DNA of 64,000 bases. Origin: Photorhabdus asymbiotica (lineage in GTDB: Bacteria; Pseudomonadota; Gammaproteobacteria; Enterobacterales; Enterobacteriaceae). A program made the position numbers and the translations under genes. Numbering within the stretch: position 1 is the first letter of the stretch; each line of letters begins with the position of its first letter. This document shows, piece by piece, positions 27,900 to 37,271 of the stretch. The stretch covers positions 310,001 through 374,000 of the forward strand of contig NZ_RBLJ01000005.1 of assembly GCF_003634575.1 (NCBI RefSeq), in the 5' to 3' direction. The notes beneath the pieces are model-generated. The model worked only from the letters and a program-made list of their open reading frames with translations, was not told where the DNA came from and did no database searches.

Positions 27900-28280
27900 A
27901 TGAAAACAACTTTATCCACAAAAATCGGATTACCAAATAATTATCATATCGGCCAGCAAATCAGTGTCAGTGCAGCGATATCTATTCGCAGGAGATTTAT
28001 TCAGGCAATGGGAATTCAACACCCTTCTGGATTATGGTGCTATCCAACCCCAAACAAATAATCAATCATTCAGAAGATGAATTACGCTGATATGGATTTT
28101 CTGTCAGCAAAGCCAAAGCATTACTCCGCTTAAGCCAATTATTAAATCTGGTGAATTAACATTAGAAATCTCTAATAGTGAACAAGACATTCAGCAGCTA
28201 ACAAGTAATCTGATCGCGATAAAAGGCGTTGGTATGTGGACAATCAATTATTCCCTGTTACAAGGATTCAACTACTCAAT
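27900..28280 (+). pseudogene. Broken DNA-3-methyladenine glycosylase (AlkA-like) gene
   Basis: Homology is spread over more than one frame with stops. The most recognisable part is 28086-28275: SKAKALLRLSQLL, then [17 protein letters not shown]. This is the helix-hairpin-helix and catalytic-helix region of AlkA-type glycosylases (family form: I-x-G-I/V-G-x-W-T-A). An ATG at 27900 with a GGAGAG site opens a 53-codon frame that stops early. The sequence breaks off exactly at the 3-prime end of selC, which suggests loss by recombination at the tRNA gene. Confidence 0.6.
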
Positions 28281-28375
28281 TGGCGGAAGATCACAGGAGT
28301 CGAACCTGCCAAAGACCGCTGGCGGCCTCATCTGGATTTGAAGTCCAGCCACCCCACCGGGGACGATGATCTTCC
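28281..28375 (-). tRNA. selC: tRNA-Sec (TCA anticodon)
   Basis: This 95-base selenocysteine tRNA reads GGAAGATCATCG at its 5-prime end and CGATCTTCC-like pairing at the 3-prime end, with an encoded CCA (complement of 28281-28283). The anticodon loop sequence GGACTTCAAATCC places TCA at 28339-28341, and the long variable arm and extended acceptor stem resemble E. coli SelC. It decodes UGA as selenocysteine with SelB, implying the cell makes selenoproteins. selC is a well-known integration site for genomic islands. Confidence 0.96.
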
Positions 28376-28612
28376 ATATGAATACTAAAGAATTATGAAA
28401 AGCAACTCATCATAGCGCATATTATCTGGCTTCTGAATCCATTTGCTGAAATCATTCTCAATTTCCTAAAAAGCATTAAATTTTATTGTTCATAAACTCA
28501 ACATTCGCGTTGAGTTTGTCGAATTTTACCTACATCTTATTAGCCGATACCCATTACGATACAGGGTTGCCCCGCTCAGCAATGTATCCAAAACATAAAT
28601 AGGACGCTTTAT

Positions 28613-30655
28613 ATGACTAACCCTTTACTCGTTCCATCAGGTTTACCAAAATTTTCTTCTATTAAACCAGAACATGTTGTTCCCGCTGTAAAAGAAGTGA
28701 TTGCCAATTATCGCCAAACCGTCGAAAAAATACTGACCGAGAATACCGTTTTTACCTGGGATAATTTGTGTCAACCACTGGCCGAAGCAGGTGATAAACA
28801 ATCCCGTGCATGGTCACCAGTTAATCATCTGAATTCAGTTAAAAACAGCCCAGAATTACGCGCCGTCTATGAAGAGAGTTTGCCATTACTGTCCGAATTC
28901 AGTACCTGGTTAGGTCAGCACAAGGGACTATATCAAGCCTATAAGTCATTACGTGAGAGTGCTGAATTTGAGAAACTCTCTCAACCTCAACGCAAAGCTG
29001 TCGAAAATTCACTGCGTGATTTTAAACTATCAGGTATTGGTTTGCCTGAAGAGAAGCAGAAACGTTATGGCGAGATTAGCGCACGTTTGTCAGATTTAAG
29101 TTCGTTATTCAACAATAATGTGCTTGATGCCACTATGGGCTGGACCAAATTAATTACTAACGTGAAAGAGCTGTCTGGTCTGCCTGAAAGCGCGATTGCC
29201 GCCGCTAAAGCTCAAGCAGAAGCTAAAGGACAAAAAGGCTGGCTACTGACTTTAGAAGCACCAAGTTACCAGCCGGTTATCACCTATGCAGATAACCGTG
29301 AACTGCGTCGCGAAATTTACCACGCCTACAATACCCGCGCATCCGATCAAGGCCCAAATGCAGGTAAATGGGATAACAGCGAAGTGATCGCCGAAATCCT
29401 CGCGCTGCGCCATGAACAGGCTCAATTGCTTGGTTTAAAAAATTATGCTGAACAATCCCTTGCAACCAAAATGGCAAAAACCCCTAAGGAAGTGCTGGAT
29501 TTTCTGAATGATTTGACAAAGCGCGCGCGTCCACAGGGCCAAGAAGAAGTAGATGAATTAAAAGGTTTTGCTAAATGGCATCATTGCGCCCACAAACTGG
29601 AAGCTTGGGATATGACTTATTATGGCGAGAAACAAAAACAGTATGAGTTCTCTATCAATGATGAACAGTTACGTCCTTATTTCCCGGAACAAAAGGCTGT
29701 TGAAGGGCTATTCGAAGTTGTTCGCCGTATTTATGGTATTACTGCCAAAGAGCGCCATGATGTAGAAACCTGGCACCCGGATGTCCGTTTCTTTGATCTG
29801 TTCGATGACACAAATGAGTTGCGCGGTAGCTTCTATATGGATCTGTACGCACGCGAGAATAAACGTGGCGGCGCCTGGATGGATGAGTGTATCAGCAAAA
29901 TGCGTCGTTCCAACGGAGAGCTGCAAAAGCCTGTCGCTTATCTGAACTGCAACTTCAACAGACCTGTTGGCGATAAACCCGCGCTATTCACTCACAATGA
30001 AGTCAACACACTGTTCCACGAGTTTGGTCACTGTCTACATCTAATGCTGACCCAGATTGAAACTGCCAGCGTTTCTGGTACTAATGGTGTACCGTGGGAC
30101 GCGGTAGAAATGCCAAGCCAGTTCATGGAGAACTGGTGTTGGGAACCAGAAGCACTGGCATTTATCTCTGGTCACTACGAAACTCAAGAGCCTCTGCCGA
30201 AATCCATGTTGGATAACCTTTTAGCCGCGAAAAACTATCAGGCTGCTATGCGGATCTTGCGTCAGCTTGAGTTTGGTCAGTTCGATTTCCGTCTGCATGT
30301 TGAGTATGATCCAAAGAAAGGTGCTCAGACCATGAAGACCTTAAAGGAAGTGAAGAAATTGGTCTCCGTAGTGCCTTCACCTGAATGGGGCCGTTTTCCA
30401 CACTCATTCACCCATATCTTCTCCGGTGGTTATGCCGCAGGTTACTACAGCTATCTGTGGGCTGATGTATTAGCAGCTGATGCTTATTCCCGCTTCGAAG
30501 AAGAAGGCATTTTTAACCGCGAAACCGGGCAATCTTTCCTTGATAACATTTTGTCCCGTGGCGGTTCAGAAGAGCCAATGGAGCTGTTCAAACGCTTCCG
30601 TGGCCGTGAACCAAAACTGGATGCAATGCTGCGCAAGGCCGGTATCAAAGGATAA
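28613..30655 (+). CDS. prlC: Oligopeptidase A
   Basis: This cytosolic M3-family zinc metallopeptidase of 680 residues degrades short peptides and cleaved signal peptides. The zinc-binding helix is intact as LFHEFGHCLHLML (HExxH, near residue 470), with the third ligand in ENWCWEPEAL. The sequence is colinear with E. coli PrlC (OpdA) over its whole length. It is followed after five bases by rsmJ, the same pair as in E. coli. Confidence 0.96.
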   Translation: MTNPLLVPSGLPKFSSIKPEHVVPAVKEVIANYRQTVEKILTENTVFTWDNLCQPLAEAGDKQSRAWSPVNHLNSVKNSPELRAVYEESLPLLSEFSTWLGQHKGLYQAYKSLRESAEFEKLSQPQRKAVENSLRDFKLSGIGLPEEKQKRYGEISARLSDLSSLFNNNVLDATMGWTKLITNVKELSGLPESAIAAAKAQAEAKGQKGWLLTLEAPSYQPVITYADNRELRREIYHAYNTRASDQGPNAGKWDNSEVIAEILALRHEQAQLLGLKNYAEQSLATKMAKTPKEVLDFLNDLTKRARPQGQEEVDELKGFAKWHHCAHKLEAWDMTYYGEKQKQYEFSINDEQLRPYFPEQKAVEGLFEVVRRIYGITAKERHDVETWHPDVRFFDLFDDTNELRGSFYMDLYARENKRGGAWMDECISKMRRSNGELQKPVAYLNCNFNRPVGDKPALFTHNEVNTLFHEFGHCLHLMLTQIETASVSGTNGVPWDAVEMPSQFMENWCWEPEALAFISGHYETQEPLPKSMLDNLLAAKNYQAAMRILRQLEFGQFDFRLHVEYDPKKGAQTMKTLKEVKKLVSVVPSPEWGRFPHSFTHIFSGGYAAGYYSYLWADVLAADAYSRFEEEGIFNRETGQSFLDNILSRGGSEEPMELFKRFRGREPKLDAMLRKAGIKG

Positions 30656-30660
30656 TTTAG

Positions 30661-31404
30661 GTGGATATCTGTTTAATCTGTGAACAAGGCGCTGATAGCA
30701 GCGCCTTATCTCAACTAGCAAAGCGCTGGCATCTCATACATGACGAAAGCGCAGTTATGGCGCTGGTTCTTACACCTCAACACCTCGAACTCCGCAAACT
30801 GGATGAACCCAAGCTGGGTGGCATCTATGTGGATTTTGTGTCAGGTGTAATGGCACATCGCCGCCGCTTTGGGGGTGGCCGAGGTGAAGCAGTTGCTAAG
30901 GCCGTAGGAATCAAAAAAGATTATCTGCCAACAGTCGTGGATGCTACCGCAGGTCTGGGACGCGATGCCTTTGTATTAGCATCACTGGGCTGTCATGTGA
31001 GAATGCTAGAACGCCATCCGGTGGTCGCTGCATTACTGGATGATGGGCTGCAACGTGGCTATCAAGATGCAGAAATTGGTGGCTGGCTGCAAGAACGTAT
31101 GACACTGCTCCATGCCTCTAGCATCACAGCATTAGTTGATATTACCCCACAGCCTGATGTTGTTTATCTTGATCCTATGTATCCACACAAGCAGAAAAGT
31201 GCATTAGTGAAAAAAGAGATGCGAGTGTTTCAATCTCTGGTTGGCGCTGATGAAGATGCTAATCATTTGCTAGCCCCCGCTCGCGCTTTAGCAAAACGCC
31301 GTGTAGTCGTAAAACGGCCTGATTATGCAGAACCCTTAGCTGGAGTAGCTGCATCAGCGGCTATCACCACGAAAAACCACCGTTTTGATATTTATCCTTG
31401 CTGA
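30661..31404 (+). CDS. rsmJ: 16S rRNA (guanine-1516-N2)-methyltransferase
   Basis: RsmJ methylates G1516 of 16S rRNA using S-adenosylmethionine. The 247-residue product starts with GTG and shows the SAM-binding segment [17 protein letters not shown] and the catalytic [17 protein letters not shown], almost identical to E. coli RsmJ (formerly YhiQ). GTG lies five bases after the prlC stop, so translation is probably coupled. Confidence 0.96.
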   Translation: MDICLICEQGADSSALSQLAKRWHLIHDESAVMALVLTPQHLELRKLDEPKLGGIYVDFVSGVMAHRRRFGGGRGEAVAKAVGIKKDYLPTVVDATAGLGRDAFVLASLGCHVRMLERHPVVAALLDDGLQRGYQDAEIGGWLQERMTLLHASSITALVDITPQPDVVYLDPMYPHKQKSALVKKEMRVFQSLVGADEDANHLLAPARALAKRRVVVKRPDYAEPLAGVAASAAITTKNHRFDIYPC

Positions 31405-31409
31405 AAAGT

Positions 31410-31428
31410 CAGCCGCATATTGCGGCTG
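31410..31428. terminator. Convergent hairpin between rsmJ and gdhA
   Basis: CAGCCGCA-TAT-TGCGGCTG is a perfect 8-bp stem between two convergent genes. The minus-strand side is followed by a short T-rich stretch, so it probably serves gdhA best. Confidence 0.7.
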
Positions 31429-31439
31429 ATATCCTCAAT

Positions 31440-32783
31440 TCACAAAATGCCTTGGGCAAGCATGGCATCGGCAACTTTTACAAATCCAGCAATATTTGCA
31501 CCCTGAACATAATTGGTCTGTTTACCCTCGCCACCATACTTAACGCAGGCGTGATGAATATCCAGCATGATGTGATGCAAACGTGCATCCACTTTCTCCG
31601 CCTTCCAGCCTAAACGTGCAGCGTTTTGCGCCATTTCCAGACCAGATGTTGCCACGCCTCCTGCGTTAGCTGCTTTACCCGGTGCAAACAACACCCCCGC
31701 TTCAATAAAGGCTTCAGTCGCGGAAATAGTTGCAGGCATATTCGCACCTTCAGCTACAGCTTTAACGCCATTCTTGATAAGAACTTTGGCCGCATCCAGA
31801 TCCAATTCATTCTGAGTAGCACACGGCAAAGCGATATCAACTGGCACCGACCAAGGTTGCAATCCCTTTAAGAAAGCCAGCCCCCGTTCTTTGGCATACT
31901 CTTCCACACGACCATAGTGCTGGTTTTTAATCTCTTCAAGATGAGCCAGTTTCTCCAGTGTAAACCCTTCCTCATCAACCACTGTGCCGCCAGAATCAGA
32001 AGCAGTCACCACTTTCGCACCCAATGCCATGCATTTTTCAATCGTATATTGCGCAACATTACCTGCACCGGAAACCGACACACGCATACCTTCAAAGCCC
32101 ATTCCATGACGTTTCAACATAGCATTGGTGAAATAAACCAGACCATAACCCGTTGCTTCCGGGCGAATCAAACTACCACCGAAAGAGAGTCCCTTGCCAG
32201 TGAATACACAAGCCGTATTATTAGAGAGCTTTTTCATCATTCCTGACATAAAAGCCACTTCACGGCCACCCACACCAATATCACCCGCGGGAACATCGGT
32301 ATCTGGTCCCAGATGGCGATACAATTCTGTCATTAACGCCTGACAAAAACGCATCACTTCGCCCTGACTTTTTCCTTTAGGATCAAAATCTGAACCACCT
32401 TTACCCCCACCCATTGGTAAGGTTGTCAGTGCATTTTTCAAGGTTTGTTCAAAGCCAAGGAATTTCAAAATAGAGAGGTTTACGGATGGATGAAAACGCA
32501 TACCGCCTTTATATGGGCCAATGGCTGAGTTGAACTGTACCCGCCATGCACGATTTACCTGAACCTTGCCCTGATCATCTACCCAACAAACTCGGAACTG
32601 AATAACCCTTTCCGGCTCTACCATACGCTCCAGTAAACTTTGTTCACGATATTTTGGGTTTTGTTCAAGAAATGGCCATAGTGAGGTGAAAACTTCCCGG
32701 ACAGCTTGGAGATATTCGGGTTGATACTCATCCCTGCGTTGAATTGATCCAAGAAATGAAGACAAAGATAGTAAACAGCTCAT
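31440..32783 (-). CDS. gdhA: NADP-specific glutamate dehydrogenase
   Basis: GdhA aminates 2-oxoglutarate to glutamate with NADPH and ammonium. The 447-residue product is colinear with E. coli GdhA: YKGGMRFHPSVN, PMGGGKGGSDFDPKGKS with the catalytic lysine, PAGDIGVGGREV, and SGAGNVAQYTIEKC in the NADP-binding domain. The start has GGAAGAG upstream. It lies between rsmJ and uspA, where E. coli has no gdhA, so gene order has been rearranged at this point. Confidence 0.96.
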   Translation of the reverse strand: MSCLLSLSSFLGSIQRRDEYQPEYLQAVREVFTSLWPFLEQNPKYREQSLLERMVEPERVIQFRVCWVDDQGKVQVNRAWRVQFNSAIGPYKGGMRFHPSVNLSILKFLGFEQTLKNALTTLPMGGGKGGSDFDPKGKSQGEVMRFCQALMTELYRHLGPDTDVPAGDIGVGGREVAFMSGMMKKLSNNTACVFTGKGLSFGGSLIRPEATGYGLVYFTNAMLKRHGMGFEGMRVSVSGAGNVAQYTIEKCMALGAKVVTASDSGGTVVDEEGFTLEKLAHLEEIKNQHYGRVEEYAKERGLAFLKGLQPWSVPVDIALPCATQNELDLDAAKVLIKNGVKAVAEGANMPATISATEAFIEAGVLFAPGKAANAGGVATSGLEMAQNAARLGWKAEKVDARLHHIMLDIHHACVKYGGEGKQTNYVQGANIAGFVKVADAMLAQGIL

Positions 32784-32987
32784 TTAACTCTTCCTTTTCT
32801 ACTTCGGTTGTGATGTCTCCCCACAGTCTTCTGATAATTATTTTTGTTGAAAATGTGAGGTAAGTTGTGTTTGCTCTTTGAATATATCACTGTTCTATAT
32901 TCACCTTTCAAGAATTTTTTTTAAAGAATGGTAAAAAAAATTTCTTGATTGCACTAGGAACAAACCAAACAACACCTCATCTCATCA

Positions 32988-33012
32988 AAAAAACGCCTGC
33001 ATAAGCAGGCAT
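32988..33012 (-). terminator. Rho-independent terminator of uspA
   Basis: GCCTGC-ATAA-GCAGGC is a perfect stem-loop followed on the minus strand by GTTTTTTT, about 30 bases after the uspA stop. Confidence 0.9.
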
Positions 33013-33040
33013 TTTAACCGAATAGTTTTTCAATTTGTGG

Positions 33041-33472
33041 TTATTCATCATCACGCAGAGGAACGATCAGCATATCAACATGAACGGTGTTAATTAACTG
33101 ACGAGCAGAAGACATCAGCTTGCTCCAGAAATCCTGATGATGACCACAAACAACCAGATCTATGTCATATTTTTTAATTGCATCAACCAATACTTGTCCC
33201 AGATCACCGCTACCACTCAAAGTTTCCTGAATACCATAATCTGACTCTGCGGAAAGATCTTTCAACGCATTGCGGGTCTCATCAGTAATACGTTGCTGCA
33301 TGTCACCGAGATTAACGTCAATCAAACCGGTGTAGAGATCGGAATAGTTAACATCAACATGGATCAGGGAAACTTTGGCATTGTACGGTTTTGCCACGGA
33401 GACAGCTTTTTGCAGCAACACCTGACTTTCCGGGGATAAATCAACCGCAACAAGAATATGTTTATAAGCCAT
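33041..33472 (-). CDS. uspA: Universal stress protein A
   Basis: UspA is a small cytosolic alpha/beta protein induced by growth arrest and many stresses. The 143-residue sequence starts [20 protein letters not shown] and shows the family pattern ending in [19 protein letters not shown] and VDMLIVPL, close to E. coli UspA. In E. coli uspA and uspB are divergent neighbours; here more than 3 kb of accessory DNA separates them. Confidence 0.95.
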   Translation of the reverse strand: MAYKHILVAVDLSPESQVLLQKAVSVAKPYNAKVSLIHVDVNYSDLYTGLIDVNLGDMQQRITDETRNALKDLSAESDYGIQETLSGSGDLGQVLVDAIKKYDIDLVVCGHHQDFWSKLMSSARQLINTVHVDMLIVPLRDDE

Positions 33473-33990
33473 AAGCGAACTCCTTCCATAATGCTAGTTA
33501 ATGAGTTGGCAGGGCAAATCGCCACTATGCTACGTTTATTACTGTTTAGAATGTCCTGAAAGTGCTGTTTCGATCACAACTCTTCGTATTTAGCTATCGA
33601 ACAAAGAACATTCACCAAACAACATATACCACAATCGCTATTCCTTCCACTTGATGGAGAACAAAATCAGACTCTGGTTTTATGGTCTTTCTTGTTCACC
33701 CTATGCCTTTCCACTTTCAAATAGCACTTCTTACGTGAAATCCCAATAATCTGAGGTATTGATTGATACGACCCTCAAACAGAAACAAAGCATCTTCGCA
33801 AAGTTTATCCAATAACAACATACATTTATTGTAATCCTTAAACCACCTTCGTTGAAGGTAATGCTGTCCGGTTAAGACATCTTGAACAACTCTGTATCTT
33901 TGAAATAATTCAGAGAATCACCTCTTCTCTGGATTATTTTATGTTCTAACAGGATATTGAACTTGTCATTGAGACACTGGGCCCTCCGTC
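33473..33990. other. Intergenic region upstream of uspA
   Basis: The right flank of uspA holds its promoter. Beyond about 33700 the sequence has no intact open frame and looks like decayed mobile-element DNA. No specific element could be identified in 33700-33990. Confidence 0.4.
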
Positions 33991-33997
33991 TTCCGAC

Positions 33998-34288
33998 ACG
34001 AAATTGCTCCTTTATGGATTGAACATGCTCTGAGTTCCACTTCTACAGCCAGTATCCGTCAGCGACGTCTGCCAGCACAACAGGCTGTATGGACAGAAAA
34101 ACTCGTTGGACATCTAAAGTACTCACCAGGAAGTAAAGTTCCCGAGCCTGGAATCTACCACTGCACAGTCTATAGAAAAGAGATTACAAGCAATAAAGGA
34201 GCTCCGTTCCCTCCCTAAAATCACCACTAACATAGCTCAAGAGTGGCAATTGATTGTCAGAACCGATACTAATGGCGATCGGAATTAA
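33998..34288 (+). pseudogene. IS4-family transposase remnant fused to zinc-ribbon-like fragment
   Basis: One frame reads APLWIEHALSSTSTASIRQR, then RRLPAQQAVW, which resembles the IS4-family transposase N-terminal domain. It runs on into KYSPGSKVPEPGIYHCTVYR, a segment resembling a small zinc-ribbon protein that has lost one of its cysteines, and ends at a stop. A further piece (IAQEWQLIVRTDTNGDRN) lies at 34232-34288. None is a complete gene. This is mobile-element debris marking the accessory insertion between uspA and uspB. Confidence 0.45.
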
Positions 34289-34444
34289 ATAATCGCTTTA
34301 ATGAAATATGGGTTCATTTTCAGATAATGTTGGCTTGTCAGATTTGGATTGCAAATCACTATAATCAGGAAATAGACTTGTTCAATTTGTTTATTTTTAT
34401 TAATGTAGATAACGATACATGACAATATTTTAAAGAAGAGGATT

Positions 34445-35415
34445 ATGATGGATGTTTTAGATGAATTCTACGGAAGAAATCCGTGGGCCAGAGGATACTT
34501 TGATGATGCCACTCAGAAAGAAAGGCAGCTTATGAAGATTCAAATGGATAAACAAAATGAACTGATTATAGTTATGAATAGTGTTGCTAATAAATTTATA
34601 AAATGGAGCCTGGCTAAAGATCATTTCATCAATGAAGTTATCGCGTACTCTCAAGATATTACAGCAAAAATAAACACAGGGGAACTTTCAATACTTGAGG
34701 CAATAGACTTATTAGAAGAGGAAATAAAATCCTTAAAAGAACAAGATAGAATGATTTCGCAAAAAAATGTAAGGCAAGCGATTGTTGTACAAAAAGAGGT
34801 TATAGATAGCCCTAGAAATAGCAAAAGGCGTGAATTTGATAAATTAATTATTGCAGGTGTTGGTTTCATTTCAGGAGGGCTTCAAATAGTTGGCGGGTTA
34901 ACTGTTACGAGACTTTCACGTTCTGGCTATGGAGGATTATTATTAGCTCATGGATATAATAATGTTATAGAAAACGGATATTACATACTTTACCGGGAAG
35001 ATTATGCCGGCCCAGTAAGATTTGTGTATCGCCAGGTTGCAAAAGAAACATTCAATATGAATGAACGTGATGCTGATGCCCTCTACGCATCTGTTGATAT
35101 AGGTATATCTCTTACTGGGATGTTAACTTACCAACTTCTACCCGATCATCAGAGACTATATCGATATACCTGTTATCTTTCAAGTTGCCTCTTTGTTGGC
35201 TTCACTCACTCACCCCGGTCACATAGTTAGCTATGCTCCGGGGGATTCGCTCCCTTGCCGTCGCGATGCATCTTGAAATCTATTGGGTATATATAAATAC
35301 AGATCTCCTATACGGATTAAAGAATCGCGGAATAAAAATGATGAGTATAGAAGAAATCATTATTGAGATTGTTAGCGATATAAGTACTGCATATGGATAT
35401 ATGAGGAGTAATTAA
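34445..35415 (+). pseudogene. DUF4225-type membrane protein gene interrupted by ERIC 3
   Basis: The first part (34445 to about 35168) encodes a coiled-coil-like charged N-terminus, then two glycine-rich hydrophobic segments (IIAGVGFISGGLQIVGGLTV and SVDIGISLTGMLTY). This pattern resembles DUF4225 proteins of Photorhabdus and Pseudomonas. ERIC element 3 splits the gene. Removing the element and one TA copy restores LYRY-INTDLLYGLKNRG and a 281-residue frame ending at 35415. A GAAGAGG site precedes the tandem ATGs. As it stands, translation ends in ERIC-derived residues at 35230; whether the shortened protein works is unknown. Confidence 0.65.
35165..35291. repeat. ERIC element 3 (127 bp), inside the DUF4225 gene
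   Basis: This full-length element runs from TATACCT to GGGTATA. It changes the frame of the host gene by two; excising 125 bases (123-bp core plus one TA) restores it. Confidence 0.92.
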
Positions 35416-35693
35416 TGGGGTTTATCTATATATTATTATCTTTGATAATACTAAGACCTACATATGTTTTCATAAAAAAGCTTTTAATCTCAGATAATAT
35501 CTATCATCATCTTTATGCTATAATATTACCATTATCTCTATCTGCTTTTCATCTTTATGTTTCTCATTTTGATTTTATCCCTTTACTAAATATAGACACA
35601 ACAAATGATGATTTTTTACATTATGCTTCATTTGTTCTTGCGTATTCATGTTGTATCCCATATATCATTGCTCGTCGTAAACACAATACATGA
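35415..35693 (+). CDS. Small three-helix membrane protein next to DUF4225 gene
   Basis: The 92-residue product has three hydrophobic segments (IYILLSLIILRPTYVFI, YAIILPLSLSAFHLYV, YASFVLAYSCCIPYII) and a basic C-terminus. GAGGAG lies upstream, and the ATG abuts the stop of the rebuilt DUF4225 gene, so the two form a coupled pair. An immunity or accessory role for the DUF4225 protein is possible but unproven. I do not recognise the family by sequence. Confidence 0.6.
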   Translation: MGFIYILLSLIILRPTYVFIKKLLISDNIYHHLYAIILPLSLSAFHLYVSHFDFIPLLNIDTTNDDFLHYASFVLAYSCCIPYIIARRKHNT

Positions 35694-35759
35694 ATTATAA
35701 ATAAGATAATTATCTAAGCATAACTAAGAATATTTAGTTATGCTCGGTCGTTAAATATG

Positions 35760-36239
35760 TTAATAGTTCCTATCATCCCAAATACTATAAGCACTGGTTC
35801 CTGCAATATGATGGGTCCACGTGATACTCTTGTATCGTAAAGAGAGAGTTTCCTGTGGCTCAGAACCTGTATGCGTTATATTATGTGGATGAACAGCTGT
35901 TAAATCGGAGATAGTGGCATCAACCACTTTTATGGTGTAATACAACTCTTGAGCACCTGATTGATTTGTTCTATAACACTCAAAAATAGCATCAAGTACT
36001 TCGTTATCTGAAATGGCTAACCCTAAAAGTGGAGATGATTTATCAATAGGTTTTTTTATTACGATGGGGTGATGGCTGACATTCTGTTCTCTGCTTATCG
36101 AATGAGAAAGGCTGTATACCAATATTTGGTCTGTATGATTCACCTGGCCCTTGTTTCCTATTGAATCGATGGATGAACAACCCGCCGAAATAAGCCCTTG
36201 CTTACGACCTTTTAAAGTTAAATAAATTAAGTTTGCCAT
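35760..36239 (-). CDS. hcp: Orphan Hcp family type VI secretion protein
   Basis: Hcp forms the hexameric tube of the type VI secretion system and can chaperone or carry effectors. The 159-residue sequence is colinear with short Hcp proteins of Enterobacterales: NLIYLTLKGRKQGLISAGC, SIDSIGNKGQ, VSHHPIVIKKPIDKSSPLL and the C-terminal SITWTHHIAGTSAYSIWDDR. No sheath or baseplate genes are nearby, so it is an orphan copy, convergent with the DUF4225 / small membrane protein pair. Orphan hcp genes often sit beside effector genes, which fits a DUF4225 effector role. Confidence 0.92.
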   Translation of the reverse strand: MANLIYLTLKGRKQGLISAGCSSIDSIGNKGQVNHTDQILVYSLSHSISREQNVSHHPIVIKKPIDKSSPLLGLAISDNEVLDAIFECYRTNQSGAQELYYTIKVVDATISDLTAVHPHNITHTGSEPQETLSLRYKSITWTHHIAGTSAYSIWDDRNY

Positions 36240-36761
36240 TTACATTTCTATTTAGTGTTTTATCAATCTTCATAACACCTGAATTTGACTATTTTTCATT
36301 CTACAAAATTAAATTCCAGATTAGAAGCAGATTCATGACATTGGTACTTCCCCCTCTCTCTCATATTAATTCAGTCATAAATTTAGTTACCTACAATGAG
36401 TTAGACATGAAAATCAGTAAGACACGCAAAAAAGCCTTATTTCCCACTACATTGAATTACTCAGTGGTTACAACAACTCAGATAATGGAATCTATGATTA
36501 ATTTCATTATATAAGCCGTACTTATTATCAAAATATCATCACATTAAGGGATTAACGCTTCTGACTATTACCATCTGGTATCGGCAACAATCACCACAAC
36601 TTGACCGCCGTTTTATGACTTTGCCCAAATTTAAGCCACAAGAAAGGTTTTTTTTGTACTATCTGACTATCTTTCCTACAATAAATATAAGACGTCGCTA
36701 CCTGCAATTTTGATTTTTTCCTTTTGTGACAGCTCTGGCTAACCATTCTAAGGAGGGGATT
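36240..36761. other. Intergenic region upstream of uspB
   Basis: This region contains the promoters of hcp (leftward) and uspB (rightward). A short open frame at 36233-36514 has no family features or ribosome-binding site and is not called. Confidence 0.4.
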
Positions 36762-37097
36762 ATGTTCAGTACAATTGCGCTGTTTTGGGCGCTGTGTCTT
36801 GTCTGCATTATGAATATGATGCGCTACTTCTCTTCACTGCGGGTATTGCTGTCTATTCTTCGTCAGTCCGATCCCTTACTTTACCAATCAGTAGACGGTA
36901 ACGGCTTTTTTACTACTCATGGGCAGCTTAATAAGCAAATGCGGTTGGTGCGCTATATCAATTCACAACGTTACCTTGACCATCATGATCCGGAGGTGGT
37001 TCTTCTCTGTGAAAGGCTGAGGAAGCAATTTATTCTGACAAGTGCGCTGAGTGGATTAGTTGTTGTTTGCCTGATCTCTATGCTGATTTGGTACTAA
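36762..37097 (+). CDS. uspB: Universal stress protein B
   Basis: UspB is a small inner-membrane protein linked to stationary-phase stress and ethanol resistance in E. coli. The 111-residue product starts [20 protein letters not shown], shows [21 protein letters not shown] and ends with a second membrane helix, all matching E. coli UspB. AGGAGG precedes the ATG at 36762, so the longer frame from 36726 is rejected. Confidence 0.94.
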   Translation: MFSTIALFWALCLVCIMNMMRYFSSLRVLLSILRQSDPLLYQSVDGNGFFTTHGQLNKQMRLVRYINSQRYLDHHDPEVVLLCERLRKQFILTSALSGLVVVCLISMLIWY

Positions 37098-37100
37098 AAC

Positions 37101-37133
37101 AAAAGGCGGTATAGTTAACCCATACCGCCTTTC
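37101..37133. terminator. Terminator downstream of uspB
   Basis: AAAGGCGGTAT and ATACCGCCTTT form a stem of eleven pairs just after the uspB stop. Flanking A and T tracts allow it to work in both directions between convergent uspB and pitA. Confidence 0.85.
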
Positions 37134-37138
37134 AATGT

Positions 37139-37265
37139 TATACCCTTCATCTTTCAAGTTGCTGCTTTGTTGGCTGCTTTTACTCACCCCAGTCACAGAG
37201 TTATCTATGCTCCCGGGGATTCGTGCACTTGCCGCCGCGCTGTGGCTCGAAATCTATTAGGTATA
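37139..37265. repeat. ERIC element 4 (127 bp)
   Basis: This full-length element is bounded by TATACCC and AGGTATA, between the uspB terminator and the pitA stop codon, seven bases from the latter. Confidence 0.92.
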
Positions 37266-37271
37266 TAACAA

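Noticed and set aside
36233-36514. 93-codon open frame on the plus strand upstream of uspB
   Set aside because: It lies antisense to the hcp upstream region, with no family features and no ribosome-binding site.
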